NCBI GenBank assembly: GCA_963803335.1
Contig: CAWDME010000012.1
Coordinates: 62,001 to 126,000 of the forward strand
DNA: 64,000 nt
DNA from: DASSUW01 sp963803335
GTDB lineage: Bacteria > Actinomycetota > Thermoleophilia > Solirubrobacterales > Solirubrobacteraceae
Direction: 5' to 3'
In this document: positions 14,898-23,581 of the stretch, one piece after another
Position numbering within the stretch: the stretch's first letter is position 1
Layout: the number at the start of each line of letters is the position of its first letter
Position numbers and translations under genes: made by a program
Notes under the pieces: model-generated
Seen by the model: only the letters and a program-made list of their open reading frames with translations
Told to the model about the DNA's origin: nothing
Databases searched by the model: none

Positions 14898-17501
14898 ATG
14901 GCGATCGCTGCCGCCGACCGCGCCGCCCCGCTGCTCGAGCGCGACGCCGCGCTGACGGCGCTCGACGCCGCCTTCAGCGGCGTCGCGACCTCCGGCGGGC
15001 GGCTCGTGCTCCTCGCCGGCGAGGCGGGCGTCGGTAAGACCGTGCTCGTGCGCCGCTTCTGCGAGCTGCATGCCGATGCTGCGCGCGTCCTGTGGGGCGA
15101 CTGCGACGCGCTGTTCACCCTCTCCCCTTTAGGCCCGATCGCCGACATCTCCGCGCTCACCGGCGGTGAGCTCGCCGATCTCGTGGCCCACGGGGCGCCG
15201 CTGTACGCGGTGGCGGCGGCCGCGCTGCGCGCACTCGGCGAGGGACGCCCGTCGATCGTGGTGATCGAGGACGCGCACTGGGCCGACGACGCGACGCTCG
15301 ACGTCGTGCGTGTGCTCAGCCGGCGCATTGGCAGCGTGCCGGTGCTGCTCATCGTGACCTACCGCGATGACGAGCTCGATCGTGCGCATCCGCTGCGGAT
15401 CGCGCTCGGCGACCTCCTGCGCCGCGACGGCACCAGGCGCGTCCGGCTCGCGCCGCTGTCGCCCGACGCGGTCGCGCAGCTCGCGGCGCCGCACGGCGTC
15501 GATGCCGCCGAGCTCCATCGCCGCACCGCCGGCAACCCCTTCTTCGTGACCGAGGCGCTGGCGGCCGGCGGCGTCGAGCTGCCGGCCACGGTGCGAGACG
15601 CCGTGCTCGCCCGAGTCGCACCACTGAGCCCGCAGGCCCGGCGCGTCGTCGACGCGGCCTCGATCGTGCCCGGGGCGGTCGGGCTCCCGCTGCTCGAGGC
15701 GCTCGCCGGCGATGCGGTCGCGCGGCTCGAGGAGTGCCTGTCCTGCGGGGTGCTCGGCGCGGCCGGGGCCGGTGTCGCCTTCCGGCACGAGCTCGCGCGC
15801 GTGGCCGTCGAGGAAACGCTGGCGCCCGATCAGCGGGTGGCGCTCCACCGCCGCGCGCTCGCCGCGCTCGAGGGCATCGACCCGGCACGGGGCGCCTACC
15901 ACGCCGAGGGAGCCGCCGACACCGAGGCGGTGCTGCGCTTTGCCCCCGTCGCCGCCGAGCGGGCCGCCGCGGCCGGCGCGCATCACGAGGCGGCGGCGCA
16001 GTACGCCCGTGCGTTGCGCTTCGCGGGCGGCCTGCCCGCCGCCGAGCGGGCCGACCTCCATGAGCGCCGCGCGCACGAGTGCTACGTGGCCGATCAGCCC
16101 CAGGCCGCGGCCGAGGAACTCACGCGCGCGCTCGACTGTCATCGCCGGCTCGGCGACCGCCGCGCCGAGGGCGACGCCCTGCGCTGGCTGTCGAACATCG
16201 CCTGGTGCCCGGGCGACAACGCGGGCGCCGAGCGTGCGGGGCGCGAAGCCGTCGCCGCTCTCGAGCCACTCGGAGCGGGCCCGGAGCTCGCCTCCGCGTA
16301 CGCGAACATGACCTCGCTCGGGATGAACCAAGAGGACGCGGACGCAGTCGCCCTTTGGAGCGCCCGTGCGCTCGACCTCGCGCGCCGTCTCGGTGACGAG
16401 GCGATCGAGGCCAACGTGCTGGGCTCGCTGGGCACGATGGAGTTTCTCCGTGGCGGTCCCGATGCCCGTGCGACGGCCGAGCGCAGCCTCGAGCTCGCGC
16501 TGCGCCTGGACCTCGAGGAGGAGGTCGTGCGCGCGTACGCGAACCTCGCCTGGGCCGCCGTGCGCCACCGGGCCCTCCCGCTTGCCGACGCGTACTTGGA
16601 CGCGGCCACCGACTACGCCAGCGACCCGTGGTTCGAGCTGTGGTGGATCTACCTCACCGGCTTCCGCGCCCGCGTCGAGCTTGACCACGGCCGCTGGGAC
16701 GACGCCGCGGAGACGGCGGCGCTGGTGGTCAGGCGCCGCCGCGCCTCACCGCTGCCGGTGGCGATCGCGCTCAGCGTCGCCGGGCGCCTGCGTGCCCGCC
16801 GCGGCGACCCGGACCCGTGGTCGCCGCTCGACGAGGCGCTCGCGCTCTCGGGCGAGGAGCTGCAGCGGATCGAGCCCGCCTCGGTCGCGCGCGCGGAGGC
16901 CGCGTGGATCGCCGGCGACCAGGCGCGCGTGATCGCCGAGACCGACCGCGCGCTGGGGCTCGCCGAGCGTTGCGGCGCGGGCTGGGTCGTGGGCGAGCTG
17001 GCGTGCTGGCGCGCACGGGCCGGCGCACCGGTCGAGCCCGGCATCGCGGTCGCCGAGCCGTTCGCGCTCGAGCTGGCCGGCGAGCACGAGCCGGCGGCGG
17101 AGCACTGGGCCGCGCTCGGTTACCCCTACGAGGCGGCGATCGCCCGCGCCGGCGCCGCCGACCAGGCGGCACAGCGGCAGGCGCACGACGAGCTGCGCGC
17201 GCTCGGCGCCAACGCGGCCGCCGCAACCGTCGCCCGCGCCCTGCGCCGCCGCGGCGCCGGCGGCCTGCCGCGCGGGCCGCGCGAGACGACGCGCGAGAAT
17301 CCGGCGAACCTCACGGCGCGCGAGCTCGAAGTGCTCGCGCTGGTCGCCGACGGCCTGCGCAACCGCGACATCGCGGAGCGGCTGGTCGTGTCGCCCAAGA
17401 CGGTCGAGCACCACGTCGCCGCGATCCTCGGCAAGCTCGGGGTGCGGACGCGCGGCGAGGCCGCCGCGCATGCGCTGCGCCACGGCCTCTGCGATCGATG
17501 A
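14898..17501 (+). CDS. LAL-type LuxR regulator with AAA ATPase and TPR domains
   Basis: This 867-residue protein begins with an ATPase domain: Walker A GEAGVGKT at 41-48 and Walker B VVIEDAHWADD near 121-131. A long helical TPR-like region follows (about 330-780). It ends with a LuxR-type helix-turn-helix at about 803-865 (LTARELEVLALVADG, VVSPKTVEHHVAAILGKLGV). This is the layout of large ATP-binding regulators of the LuxR family (LAL), such as MalT, which bind an inducer through the TPR part. No inducer can be deduced. The gene stands between unknown small genes and may regulate neighbours. The ATG at 14898 places the ATPase at the expected distance. Confidence 0.9.
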   Translation: MAIAAADRAAPLLERDAALTALDAAFSGVATSGGRLVLLAGEAGVGKTVLVRRFCELHADAARVLWGDCDALFTLSPLGPIADISALTGGELADLVAHGAPLYAVAAAALRALGEGRPSIVVIEDAHWADDATLDVVRVLSRRIGSVPVLLIVTYRDDELDRAHPLRIALGDLLRRDGTRRVRLAPLSPDAVAQLAAPHGVDAAELHRRTAGNPFFVTEALAAGGVELPATVRDAVLARVAPLSPQARRVVDAASIVPGAVGLPLLEALAGDAVARLEECLSCGVLGAAGAGVAFRHELARVAVEETLAPDQRVALHRRALAALEGIDPARGAYHAEGAADTEAVLRFAPVAAERAAAAGAHHEAAAQYARALRFAGGLPAAERADLHERRAHECYVADQPQAAAEELTRALDCHRRLGDRRAEGDALRWLSNIAWCPGDNAGAERAGREAVAALEPLGAGPELASAYANMTSLGMNQEDADAVALWSARALDLARRLGDEAIEANVLGSLGTMEFLRGGPDARATAERSLELALRLDLEEEVVRAYANLAWAAVRHRALPLADAYLDAATDYASDPWFELWWIYLTGFRARVELDHGRWDDAAETAALVVRRRRASPLPVAIALSVAGRLRARRGDPDPWSPLDEALALSGEELQRIEPASVARAEAAWIAGDQARVIAETDRALGLAERCGAGWVVGELACWRARAGAPVEPGIAVAEPFALELAGEHEPAAEHWAALGYPYEAAIARAGAADQAAQRQAHDELRALGANAAAATVARALRRRGAGGLPRGPRETTRENPANLTARELEVLALVADGLRNRDIAERLVVSPKTVEHHVAAILGKLGVRTRGEAAAHALRHGLCDR

Positions 17502-17578
17502 CGCGCCACGTTCTGAACCCTGGGCCAAATTCCCGGCCTGGGAGGAATTTCGCTGCCGCCGGCCGCGTCTTTGTGGTC

Positions 17579-17860
17579 ATGTCCGCGATCGCCCAGCCGC
17601 TGACGCTCTCCGAGCAGCTCGACGCGATGCTGTTCGGCTGGCTCGAGCGCCTGGCCGACCGGCGCAAGCCCGTGCGCCCCGACCTGCGCGCCACGGCGGT
17701 GCTCACGATCTCCGACTCGGCGCTCCCCGAGGTCGAGAAGTTCTGCGCCAACTGGGCGATGACCGTCGAGCGGCCCGCCCGCGGGCTGATCACGGTGATC
17801 GAAGGCCCGGCCCGCGTGGTCGAGGGCTTCGCCGAGATCACCTCGCTGTTCCGCCGTTAG
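17579..17860 (+). CDS. small conserved-looking protein of unknown function
   Basis: This 93-residue protein starts at the ATG at 17579. It has a helical beginning (LSEQLDAMLFGWLERLADRR), a central alpha/beta part and the ending VVEGFAEITSLFRR. It has no signal peptide or membrane helix, and I do not recognise the family. It precedes the GAF histidine kinase by 12 bases and could be co-transcribed with it. An inverted repeat AAATTCC/GGAATTT with a ten-base spacer (17527-17550) lies just upstream and may be its regulatory site. Confidence 0.6.
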   Translation: MSAIAQPLTLSEQLDAMLFGWLERLADRRKPVRPDLRATAVLTISDSALPEVEKFCANWAMTVERPARGLITVIEGPARVVEGFAEITSLFRR

Positions 17861-17872
17861 AGTCGCCCCACC

Positions 17873-19033
17873 ATGGACCCATGGGCGGCCGGACTCGCGG
17901 GCCGACTCCCGGCGGGCGTCGCCTCCGGGATGGAGGCGATCAGCCGCGTCGCACGTGCGCTGACGACGCCGGGCGCCCTGCCCGAGGTGGCCGACGGCGC
18001 GCTCGACGCCATGCGCGCGACGCTCGACCTCGAGGCGTGCGTGCTGTACCTGCCGGACGCGGCGGGCCGGCCGCTGCTCACCCGCTACGCCGCCCGGCCG
18101 CGTGACGATGCGCGCGGCGCCCGCGACCAGATCGACTTCGACGCCGCCGCCTGGCAGCTCGCGATCGCGGGCGGTCACCCGCTCGTGTTCAACGAGCCGG
18201 CCGGCTGGCTGGTGCCGAACCCGTTCGACCCGCCCGCGTCCCACTGGCTCGTCGTACCGCTGGCCACCGCGGAGCGCCTCGTCGGCGCCGTCATGGCCTT
18301 CCGCGCCGCGCCGCTCGAGCTGGACGCGCTCGGCGTGACGGTGCTGACGCTGCTCGGCGACCAGCTGGCGGCGGGGATCGCCGGCGCGCAACTGCGCCTG
18401 CAGGTGCAGAGCGCGGCGATCGAGCGCGAGCGCATGCGCGTGGCGGCCGAGGTCCACGACGGGCTCGCGCAGGATCTCGCGCTGGCCGTCCGCGAGCTGG
18501 CGTTCCTCGACGGCGACCCGCCGGCCGAGGCAGCGGCGGCGAGCCGCGCGCGCCTGCGCGCGGCCGTCACCTCGGCGCACGCCGTGGTTCGCGACCGGCT
18601 CGTCGACCTGTCGGGCGCGCTGCCGATCGGCGGGCTGCGGCCGGCGGTGGAGGCCGTCTGCGCGCGCTTCGAGCGCCGCGGGCTCAGCGTCCGGCTGACC
18701 GTCGACGCCACGCTCGGCGACACGCCGCCGGACGTCACGGCCGCGCTCGTGCGCGTGCTCAGCGAGGCGCTGGCGAACGCCGCCAAGCACGCGCGGGCGA
18801 CTGCGGTCGCCGTCGCGCTGCGCGCGGCGCCGGGCGCGGTAGCGGTGGAGATCGCCGACGACGGCGGCGGCTTCGATCCGGCGGCGGTCGGCGGCAGCGA
18901 GAACGGCCACCTGGGCCTGGCGTTGATGCGCGCCCGCGCGCGCGAGGCCGCGGGCGAGCTCGAGATCCGCTCGGCGCCCGGCACCGGCACGACCGTCAGC
19001 GCCCGCTTCCCACTAGCGTCCGCTCCACGATGA
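17873..19033 (+). CDS. GAF-domain histidine kinase (HisKA_3 type)
   Basis: This 386-residue cytoplasmic sensor kinase has a GAF domain (about 40-170), then the NarX/DegS-type phosphoacceptor helix with His195 in AAEVHDGLAQDLA. An ATPase domain follows, with the N box ALANAAKHAR, G1 DDGGGFD and G2 GLALMRARA. It would phosphorylate a NarL-type regulator. None is adjacent, and the nearby orphan regulators at 12092 and 39362 are candidates. Its stop overlaps the start of the MEDS gene (ATGA), so the two are translationally coupled. The GAF ligand is unknown. Confidence 0.9.
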   Translation: MDPWAAGLAGRLPAGVASGMEAISRVARALTTPGALPEVADGALDAMRATLDLEACVLYLPDAAGRPLLTRYAARPRDDARGARDQIDFDAAAWQLAIAGGHPLVFNEPAGWLVPNPFDPPASHWLVVPLATAERLVGAVMAFRAAPLELDALGVTVLTLLGDQLAAGIAGAQLRLQVQSAAIERERMRVAAEVHDGLAQDLALAVRELAFLDGDPPAEAAAASRARLRAAVTSAHAVVRDRLVDLSGALPIGGLRPAVEAVCARFERRGLSVRLTVDATLGDTPPDVTAALVRVLSEALANAAKHARATAVAVALRAAPGAVAVEIADDGGGFDPAAVGGSENGHLGLALMRARAREAAGELEIRSAPGTGTTVSARFPLASAPR

Positions 19034-19592
19034 CGCTCGGGGACGCCCTCGGCGACGAGGTGGGGCGCGTGTGGTGCCCGCACATGGCGATGCTGCTCGG
19101 CTCGCCGCAGGAGCTGCACCCCGCGCTGGCGGCGTTCTATTCGCTGGGCGCGAGCCGCACGGCTGGATGCTGCACCGCTCCCTCCCCGGCGCGGGCGAGG
19201 CGGACCGCGCCGGCCTGACCGCCGCCGGGCTGGACGTCGCGGGCCTCGAGGCCGAGCGCCGCTTCACGCTCACCGAGGTGCCGGTCACCGAGGCGCCGGG
19301 AGAATGGGCGCAGCCGTGGGTGCCGCTGATCGAAGACGCCTTACGGCGCGGCTACGAAGCGGTCTGGTGGTCGCGCTTCCCGGTCGGCGCGGCGGGCCGC
19401 GAATTCGACGTCGCGCTCGAGTACGACCGTGCGTGGGACGCCGCCCTGGAGGGCCGCCGGGCGGTGTCGCTGTGCCTGTACGTCGTCGGCGCGCTCGGCA
19501 CCGAGGCCGAGGCCGCCGCAGAGCTCGGCGCGATCCACGACGGCGTGCTACGCACAACGCCCGCCGGCCCCGCGTTCACGCGGACGCGCTAG
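19030..19592 (+). pseudogene. MEDS (DcmR-type sensory) domain protein, frameshifted
   Basis: From the ATG at 19030 the first 40 residues (GRVWCPHMAMLLGSPQELHP, LAAFYSLGAS) match the start of a MEDS/DcmR sensory domain. At about 19155 the homology moves to the next frame. There it continues as HGWMLHRSLPGAGEADRAGL and on to EYDRAWDAALEGRRAVSLCL, ending at 19592. One indel separates the halves. The domain normally binds one-carbon or redox-type signals and is often paired with kinases. Here it is coupled by ATGA to the GAF kinase. It is either a sequencing error in a real partner gene or a recent loss. Confidence 0.65.
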
Positions 19593-19596
19593 CCAT

Positions 19597-20055
19597 CTAC
19601 CGCCCGAGCGTCGAGAGCAGCCGCCGTGCGCGCTCGGGCAGGGCGCCGAGCCGCTCGCGCACGTCGGCCAGGCCGGCGCGCAGCTCCGGATCGCCCACCT
19701 CGACCGGCATCATCGAGTCCTGCAGCTCGGCGAGGAGGCTGTCGGCCTCCTCGATCGCCTCGACCGCCTCTTCGATGAAGGCGCGCGTGCCGCGCGACGG
19801 CGCGCCGGACGCGGCCTGGGCAAACGTGCGGCCTTCGAGCCCGTGGCGCTCGGCAAACCCGGCATGGGTCCGCTGCGCGCGGGCGTAGGCGGCCTGCGCG
19901 GGCCGGAACAGCTGCTCCTCGAGCACGTCGGCGGTGTGCTCGTCGAGCTGGTCGTAGGCGTCGCCGAGCGCGGCCATCGCACGGCCGAGCTCGTCGATCG
20001 CCTCGGCGATGCTCGCCAGCAGGTCCTGCCGGGCCTCCTGGCTCGCATACGCCAT
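19597..20055 (-). CDS. helical protein of unknown function
   Basis: This 152-residue, almost entirely helical acidic protein (for example LASIAEAIDELGRAMAALGD and FIEEAVEAIEEADSLLAEL) has the look of a long helical hairpin. I do not recognise a named family. The start is the ATG at 20055; the longer upstream frame is antisense-like sequence inside the preceding gene. It begins two bases after the stop of the secreted Ig-like gene, so the two form an operon. No catalytic residues are evident. Confidence 0.7.
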   Translation of the reverse strand: MAYASQEARQDLLASIAEAIDELGRAMAALGDAYDQLDEHTADVLEEQLFRPAQAAYARAQRTHAGFAERHGLEGRTFAQAASGAPSRGTRAFIEEAVEAIEEADSLLAELQDSMMPVEVGDPELRAGLADVRERLGALPERARRLLSTLGR

Positions 20056-20057
20056 CG

Positions 20058-20759
20058 TCAGCCGACGCTCGTCCAGCGCTGGATCTGGCCCACGCCGCCG
20101 AACACCGCCGCGCGCGCGCCGACCGCGGAGAACGTGTGCGTGATCGTCAGCGTGCCGCCGGTCTGCGGCTTCGTCTTCTTCGAGTACTTCTTCTTCGCGT
20201 CGAAGCGCACCTTGTAGGCACCGGCGCGGGCGCCCGCGGAGACGATCTTGCGATGGATCTTGAACGTGCCGCACGGGGCGTGTGACTTGGCGATCTTCGT
20301 GTCGGCCTTGTAGCCGCCCGGCCCGCGGACGTGCATGTAAACCTTCGAGCCGCCGAGCAGCCCGTAGCCCTTGATACGGAGCTTCTTGCCGGCCGCCGCG
20401 TGCGTCGGGTTCACGTCGACGTGCAGACGCGTGACGAACAGCGGGACCGCAGCAGTCAGCGCCGTGTTCGTGACGTCGGTGGCCGCGAGCTGGTAGCCCT
20501 TGATGCCCTTGACGCCGGGGATCGTGAGCACCAGCCCGATGTTGCCGGCGCTATCGGCCTGCACGGTCGTCGTCGCTGCGCCGAAGGCGGCGTTGACCAA
20601 GCCGCCGGGGGTGTAGCCGCTGCCGAGGGCAGTCGGTGTCTGGCCCGAGAGGTAACAGCTCTGGGCCGGACTGATGCTGAGCGTGGCCGCCTGAGCCGTC
20701 GCGGCGAATGCCGCCATGCCTGCCGTGGCCACCGTGAACGCCGTTCCTACGCGTCGCAA
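20058..20759 (-). CDS. secreted beta-sandwich (IPT/TIG-like) protein
   Basis: This 233-residue exported protein starts at the TTG at 20759. GGGAGG lies five bases upstream, and the signal peptide (VGTAFTVATAGMAAFAATA, cleaved near AQA-ATL) begins right there; the 51 upstream codons of the longer frame lack these features. The mature part has two beta-rich domains. The first has a SGYTPGGLVNAAFG loop as in IPT/TIG folds; the second is Lys-rich (AAAGKKLRIKGYGLLGGSKV, RFDAKKKYSKK). It is probably cell-surface or secreted; the ligand is unknown. It is the first gene of a two-gene operon. Confidence 0.75.
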   Translation of the reverse strand: MRRVGTAFTVATAGMAAFAATAQAATLSISPAQSCYLSGQTPTALGSGYTPGGLVNAAFGAATTTVQADSAGNIGLVLTIPGVKGIKGYQLAATDVTNTALTAAVPLFVTRLHVDVNPTHAAAGKKLRIKGYGLLGGSKVYMHVRGPGGYKADTKIAKSHAPCGTFKIHRKIVSAGARAGAYKVRFDAKKKYSKKTKPQTGGTLTITHTFSAVGARAAVFGGVGQIQRWTSVG

Positions 20760-20929
20760 AGGAATCCTCCCGTCTTGACTGCCGCGCTCGCGAGAGTATC
20801 GCCCAACGGTCAGAGGACGAAACGCGACCTTGCGTCGCTCCACACGAGATGGCATGCTCGCGAACCGGCGGGGCTCCGGCCGCGGAATGTCCGGAGTGCC
20901 AACATTGTCCATCCAGGCAAGGGGCCTCG

Positions 20930-21918
20930 TTGAGTCGCATCTCGATCAGCGGGACCGTCAGCGTCACCGCGAACGCGAGCGACGACGTCGGCGTCGCCGG
21001 CGTGCAGTTCCAGCTCGACGGCGCGGCGCTCGGCTCCGAGGACGCGTCCGCGCCCTACAGCGCCGGCTGGGACACCGGCACCGCGACGCCCGGCACCCAC
21101 GCGCTCACCGCGGTCGCCCGCGACGCGGCCGGCAACGTGAAGACGTCGGCACCGGTCAGCGTGACCGTCAGCGGCGGCGGGGGCGGGGGCGCGCCCGTGT
21201 TCCAGAACGACCGCGTGATCATCGGCCTCGACGAGCCGACGCAGATCGCGTGGACGCCGGACGGGCGGATGCTGATCGCCGAGCGTGACGGCACGATCTG
21301 GGTCGTCCCGCCGGGCTCAGCCAGGTCCTCCCCACGCCGCTGATCCAGGTCCCGAGCGTCCCGACCGCCGACGAGCGCGGCCTGCTCGGGCTCACCGTCG
21401 ATCCACAGTTCGCCCAGAACGGCTACATCTACGTCTATTACACGCACGGCACGATGCACAACCGTGTGTCGCGCTACACCGTGACCGGCGACACGGCGGC
21501 GACCGCGAGCGAGTTCGTGCTGTGGCAGAACCCGGCCGAGGCCGCGATCTGGCACCAGGGCGGCGACCTGCACTTCGGGCCCGACGGCGATCTTTACATC
21601 TCGGTCGGCGATCACCTCAACAGCCTCAGCGCGCAGCAGCTCGACTCCTATAACGGCAAGATCCTGCGCGTCACGCGCTCCTGGAGCCATCTCGCGGTCA
21701 CCTACGACGGCACCACCGTGCGGCTGTACGTGAACGGCACGCAGGCCGCGACGCGGGCGGCCGGCAGCCCGATGTCGGTCTCCACTCGGCCACTGAAGCT
21801 CGGCGGCAACGCCGTGTGGGGCGAGTGGTACTCCGGGCTGATCGACGACGTCCGCCTCTACAACCGCGCGCTGGCGCCGAGCGAGATCCAGACGGACATG
21901 GGGAGAGCGGCCCCGTAA
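20930..21918 (+). pseudogene. remnant: Ig-like + sorbosone dehydrogenase + LamG pieces
   Basis: The sequence opens inside an Ig-like domain (ISGTVSVTANASDDVGVAG, near 20940) with no start codon or signal peptide. It continues into the first blades of a PQQ-type glucose/sorbosone dehydrogenase (LDEPTQIAWTPDGRMLIAER). A frameshift near 21315 follows, then more blades (ERGLLGLTVDPQFAQNGYIY, GDLHFGPDGDLYISVGDH). At KILRVT (about 21660-21677) it jumps in frame to the middle of a LamG domain (SWSHLAVTYDGTTVRLYVNG) and ends normally. The catalytic second half of the dehydrogenase is missing. A 5' truncation, an indel and an internal deletion make it non-functional. Confidence 0.65.
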
Positions 21919-21928
21919 CGTTCCGTCC

Positions 21929-23581
21929 ATGACGAGCGAGCGACGGCCGGCGATCCTGGCGGTGGACGACGAGCCGGCCGTGCTCGCCGCCGTCGCGCGC
22001 GACCTGCGGCGCGGGTTCGGCGAGCGCTACCGGATCCTGCGAGCCGGCTCCGGGGCCGAGGCGCTCGAGTTGCTGAGCGAGGTCCGCCGCCGCGGCGATC
22101 CGGTGGCGATGCTGATCGCCGACCAGCGGATGCCGGGGATGGAGGGCACCGACTACCTCGTCCAGGCACGCACGATCGTCCCCGACGCCAAGCGCGTGCT
22201 GCTCACGGCGTACGCCGACACCGAGGCGGCGATCGCGGCGATCAACGAGGTCGCGCTCGACTATTACCTGCTCAAGCCGTGGGACCCGCCCGAGGAGGAG
22301 CTGTTCCCGGTCGTCGAGGACCTGCTCACGACGTGGGAGGCGGGCGCCGCGCTCGAGGCCGGCGGCGTGCGGGTGATCGGGCACCGCTTCTCGCCCGAGT
22401 CGCACGACCTGCGCGATTTCCTGGCCCGCAACCGCGTGCCGGCGCGCTTCCTCGACCTCGAGCGCGACGGCGAGGCGCGCGAGCTGCTCCAGGTCACCGG
22501 CGTGGGGCCCGACCGGCTGCCCGTGGCGCTGCTGGAGGATGGCAGCGTGCTCGAGCGGCCGACGATGCTGGAGATCGCCGAGCGGCTGGGGATCTCCGGG
22601 CAGCCGGCCTCGGACCACTACGACCTCGTGATCGTCGGCGGCGGCCCGGCCGGCCTGGCGGCCGCCGTCTACGGCGCGTCGGAGGGGCTGCGCACCGTGA
22701 TGGTCGAGCGCGAGGCGCCCGGCGGGCAGGCCGGCCAGTCGAGCCGGATCGAGAACTACCTCGGCTTCCCGCAGGGGCTGACCGGGTCCGACCTCACGCA
22801 GCGTGCGACGTTGCAGGCGCGCAGGCTCGGCGCCGAGCTGCTGACCGTGCAGGACGCCGTCGCCCTGCGGGCCGAAGGCTCCGGCCGCTTCGTCGAGCTC
22901 AGCGGCGGCGGCGCGCTGAGCGCGAACTGCGTGCTCGTGGCGTCGGGCGTCGCGTACCGCCAGCTCGACACCCCAGGCTTCTTGGAGCTCACGGGCGCCG
23001 GGATCTACTACGGCGCGGCGGTGACCGAGGCGCGCTCCTGTGCCGACCAGCACGTCGTGATCATCGGCGGCGCCAACTCGGCCGGCCAGGCGGCCGTGTA
23101 CTTCAGCGAGCATGCGGCCAGGGTGACGATGCTCGTCCGCTCCAACCTCGAGAAGTCGATGTCGCACTACCTCAGCGAGCGGATCGAGAAGCTCGGCAAG
23201 ATCCAGGTGCGGCCCGGCAGCCAGGCGGTCGCCGCCGAGGGTGAGGACGGCCACCTGGCGCGCCTGCGCGTGCGCAACGGCGACGGCAGCGAGGAGGTGC
23301 TCGCGGCCGACGCGTGCTTCGTGTTCATCGGCGCCTCGCCGCGCACGGACTGGCTCGAGGGCGTCGTGGCGCGGGACGAGCGCGGCTTCATCCTCGCCGG
23401 CCTGGACGCCAAGGCCGCCGGCTGGCCGCTCGCGCGCGACCCGTATCTGCTCGAGACCAGCGTGCCCGGCGTGTTCGTGGCGGGCGACGTGCGCGCCCGG
23501 TCGATCAAGCGCGTGGCCAGCGCCGTCGGCGAGGGCTCGATGGCGGTCTCGCTCGTCCACCAGTATCTGGCCGACACATGA
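21929..23581 (+). CDS. receiver-thioredoxin reductase-like flavoprotein fusion
   Basis: This 550-residue protein starts with a response-regulator receiver (about 8-130; phosphoacceptor Asp65, Lys116 in LLKPW). A glutaredoxin-like linker domain follows (about 147-225). The rest is a two-domain FAD/NAD(P)H oxidoreductase: FAD motif GGGPAG at 237-242 and NAD(P)H motif IIGGANSAGQAA near 378-389. It aligns with thioredoxin reductase, but the redox CxxC is replaced by Gly-Ala-Ala-Val at 362-365, so it cannot reduce thioredoxin by the normal route. It is the first gene of an operon with a cNMP-binding kinase (ATGA overlap) and a UBP zinc finger protein. The kinase probably signals to this receiver, placing a flavoenzyme under phospho-control. 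Confidence 0.9.
   Translation: MTSERRPAILAVDDEPAVLAAVARDLRRGFGERYRILRAGSGAEALELLSEVRRRGDPVAMLIADQRMPGMEGTDYLVQARTIVPDAKRVLLTAYADTEAAIAAINEVALDYYLLKPWDPPEEELFPVVEDLLTTWEAGAALEAGGVRVIGHRFSPESHDLRDFLARNRVPARFLDLERDGEARELLQVTGVGPDRLPVALLEDGSVLERPTMLEIAERLGISGQPASDHYDLVIVGGGPAGLAAAVYGASEGLRTVMVEREAPGGQAGQSSRIENYLGFPQGLTGSDLTQRATLQARRLGAELLTVQDAVALRAEGSGRFVELSGGGALSANCVLVASGVAYRQLDTPGFLELTGAGIYYGAAVTEARSCADQHVVIIGGANSAGQAAVYFSEHAARVTMLVRSNLEKSMSHYLSERIEKLGKIQVRPGSQAVAAEGEDGHLARLRVRNGDGSEEVLAADACFVFIGASPRTDWLEGVVARDERGFILAGLDAKAAGWPLARDPYLLETSVPGVFVAGDVRARSIKRVASAVGEGSMAVSLVHQYLADT

Noticed and set aside
15129..16688. 519-codon minus-strand frame in the LAL regulator gene
   Set aside because: It is an antisense shadow; the forward frame has clear Walker and LuxR motifs.
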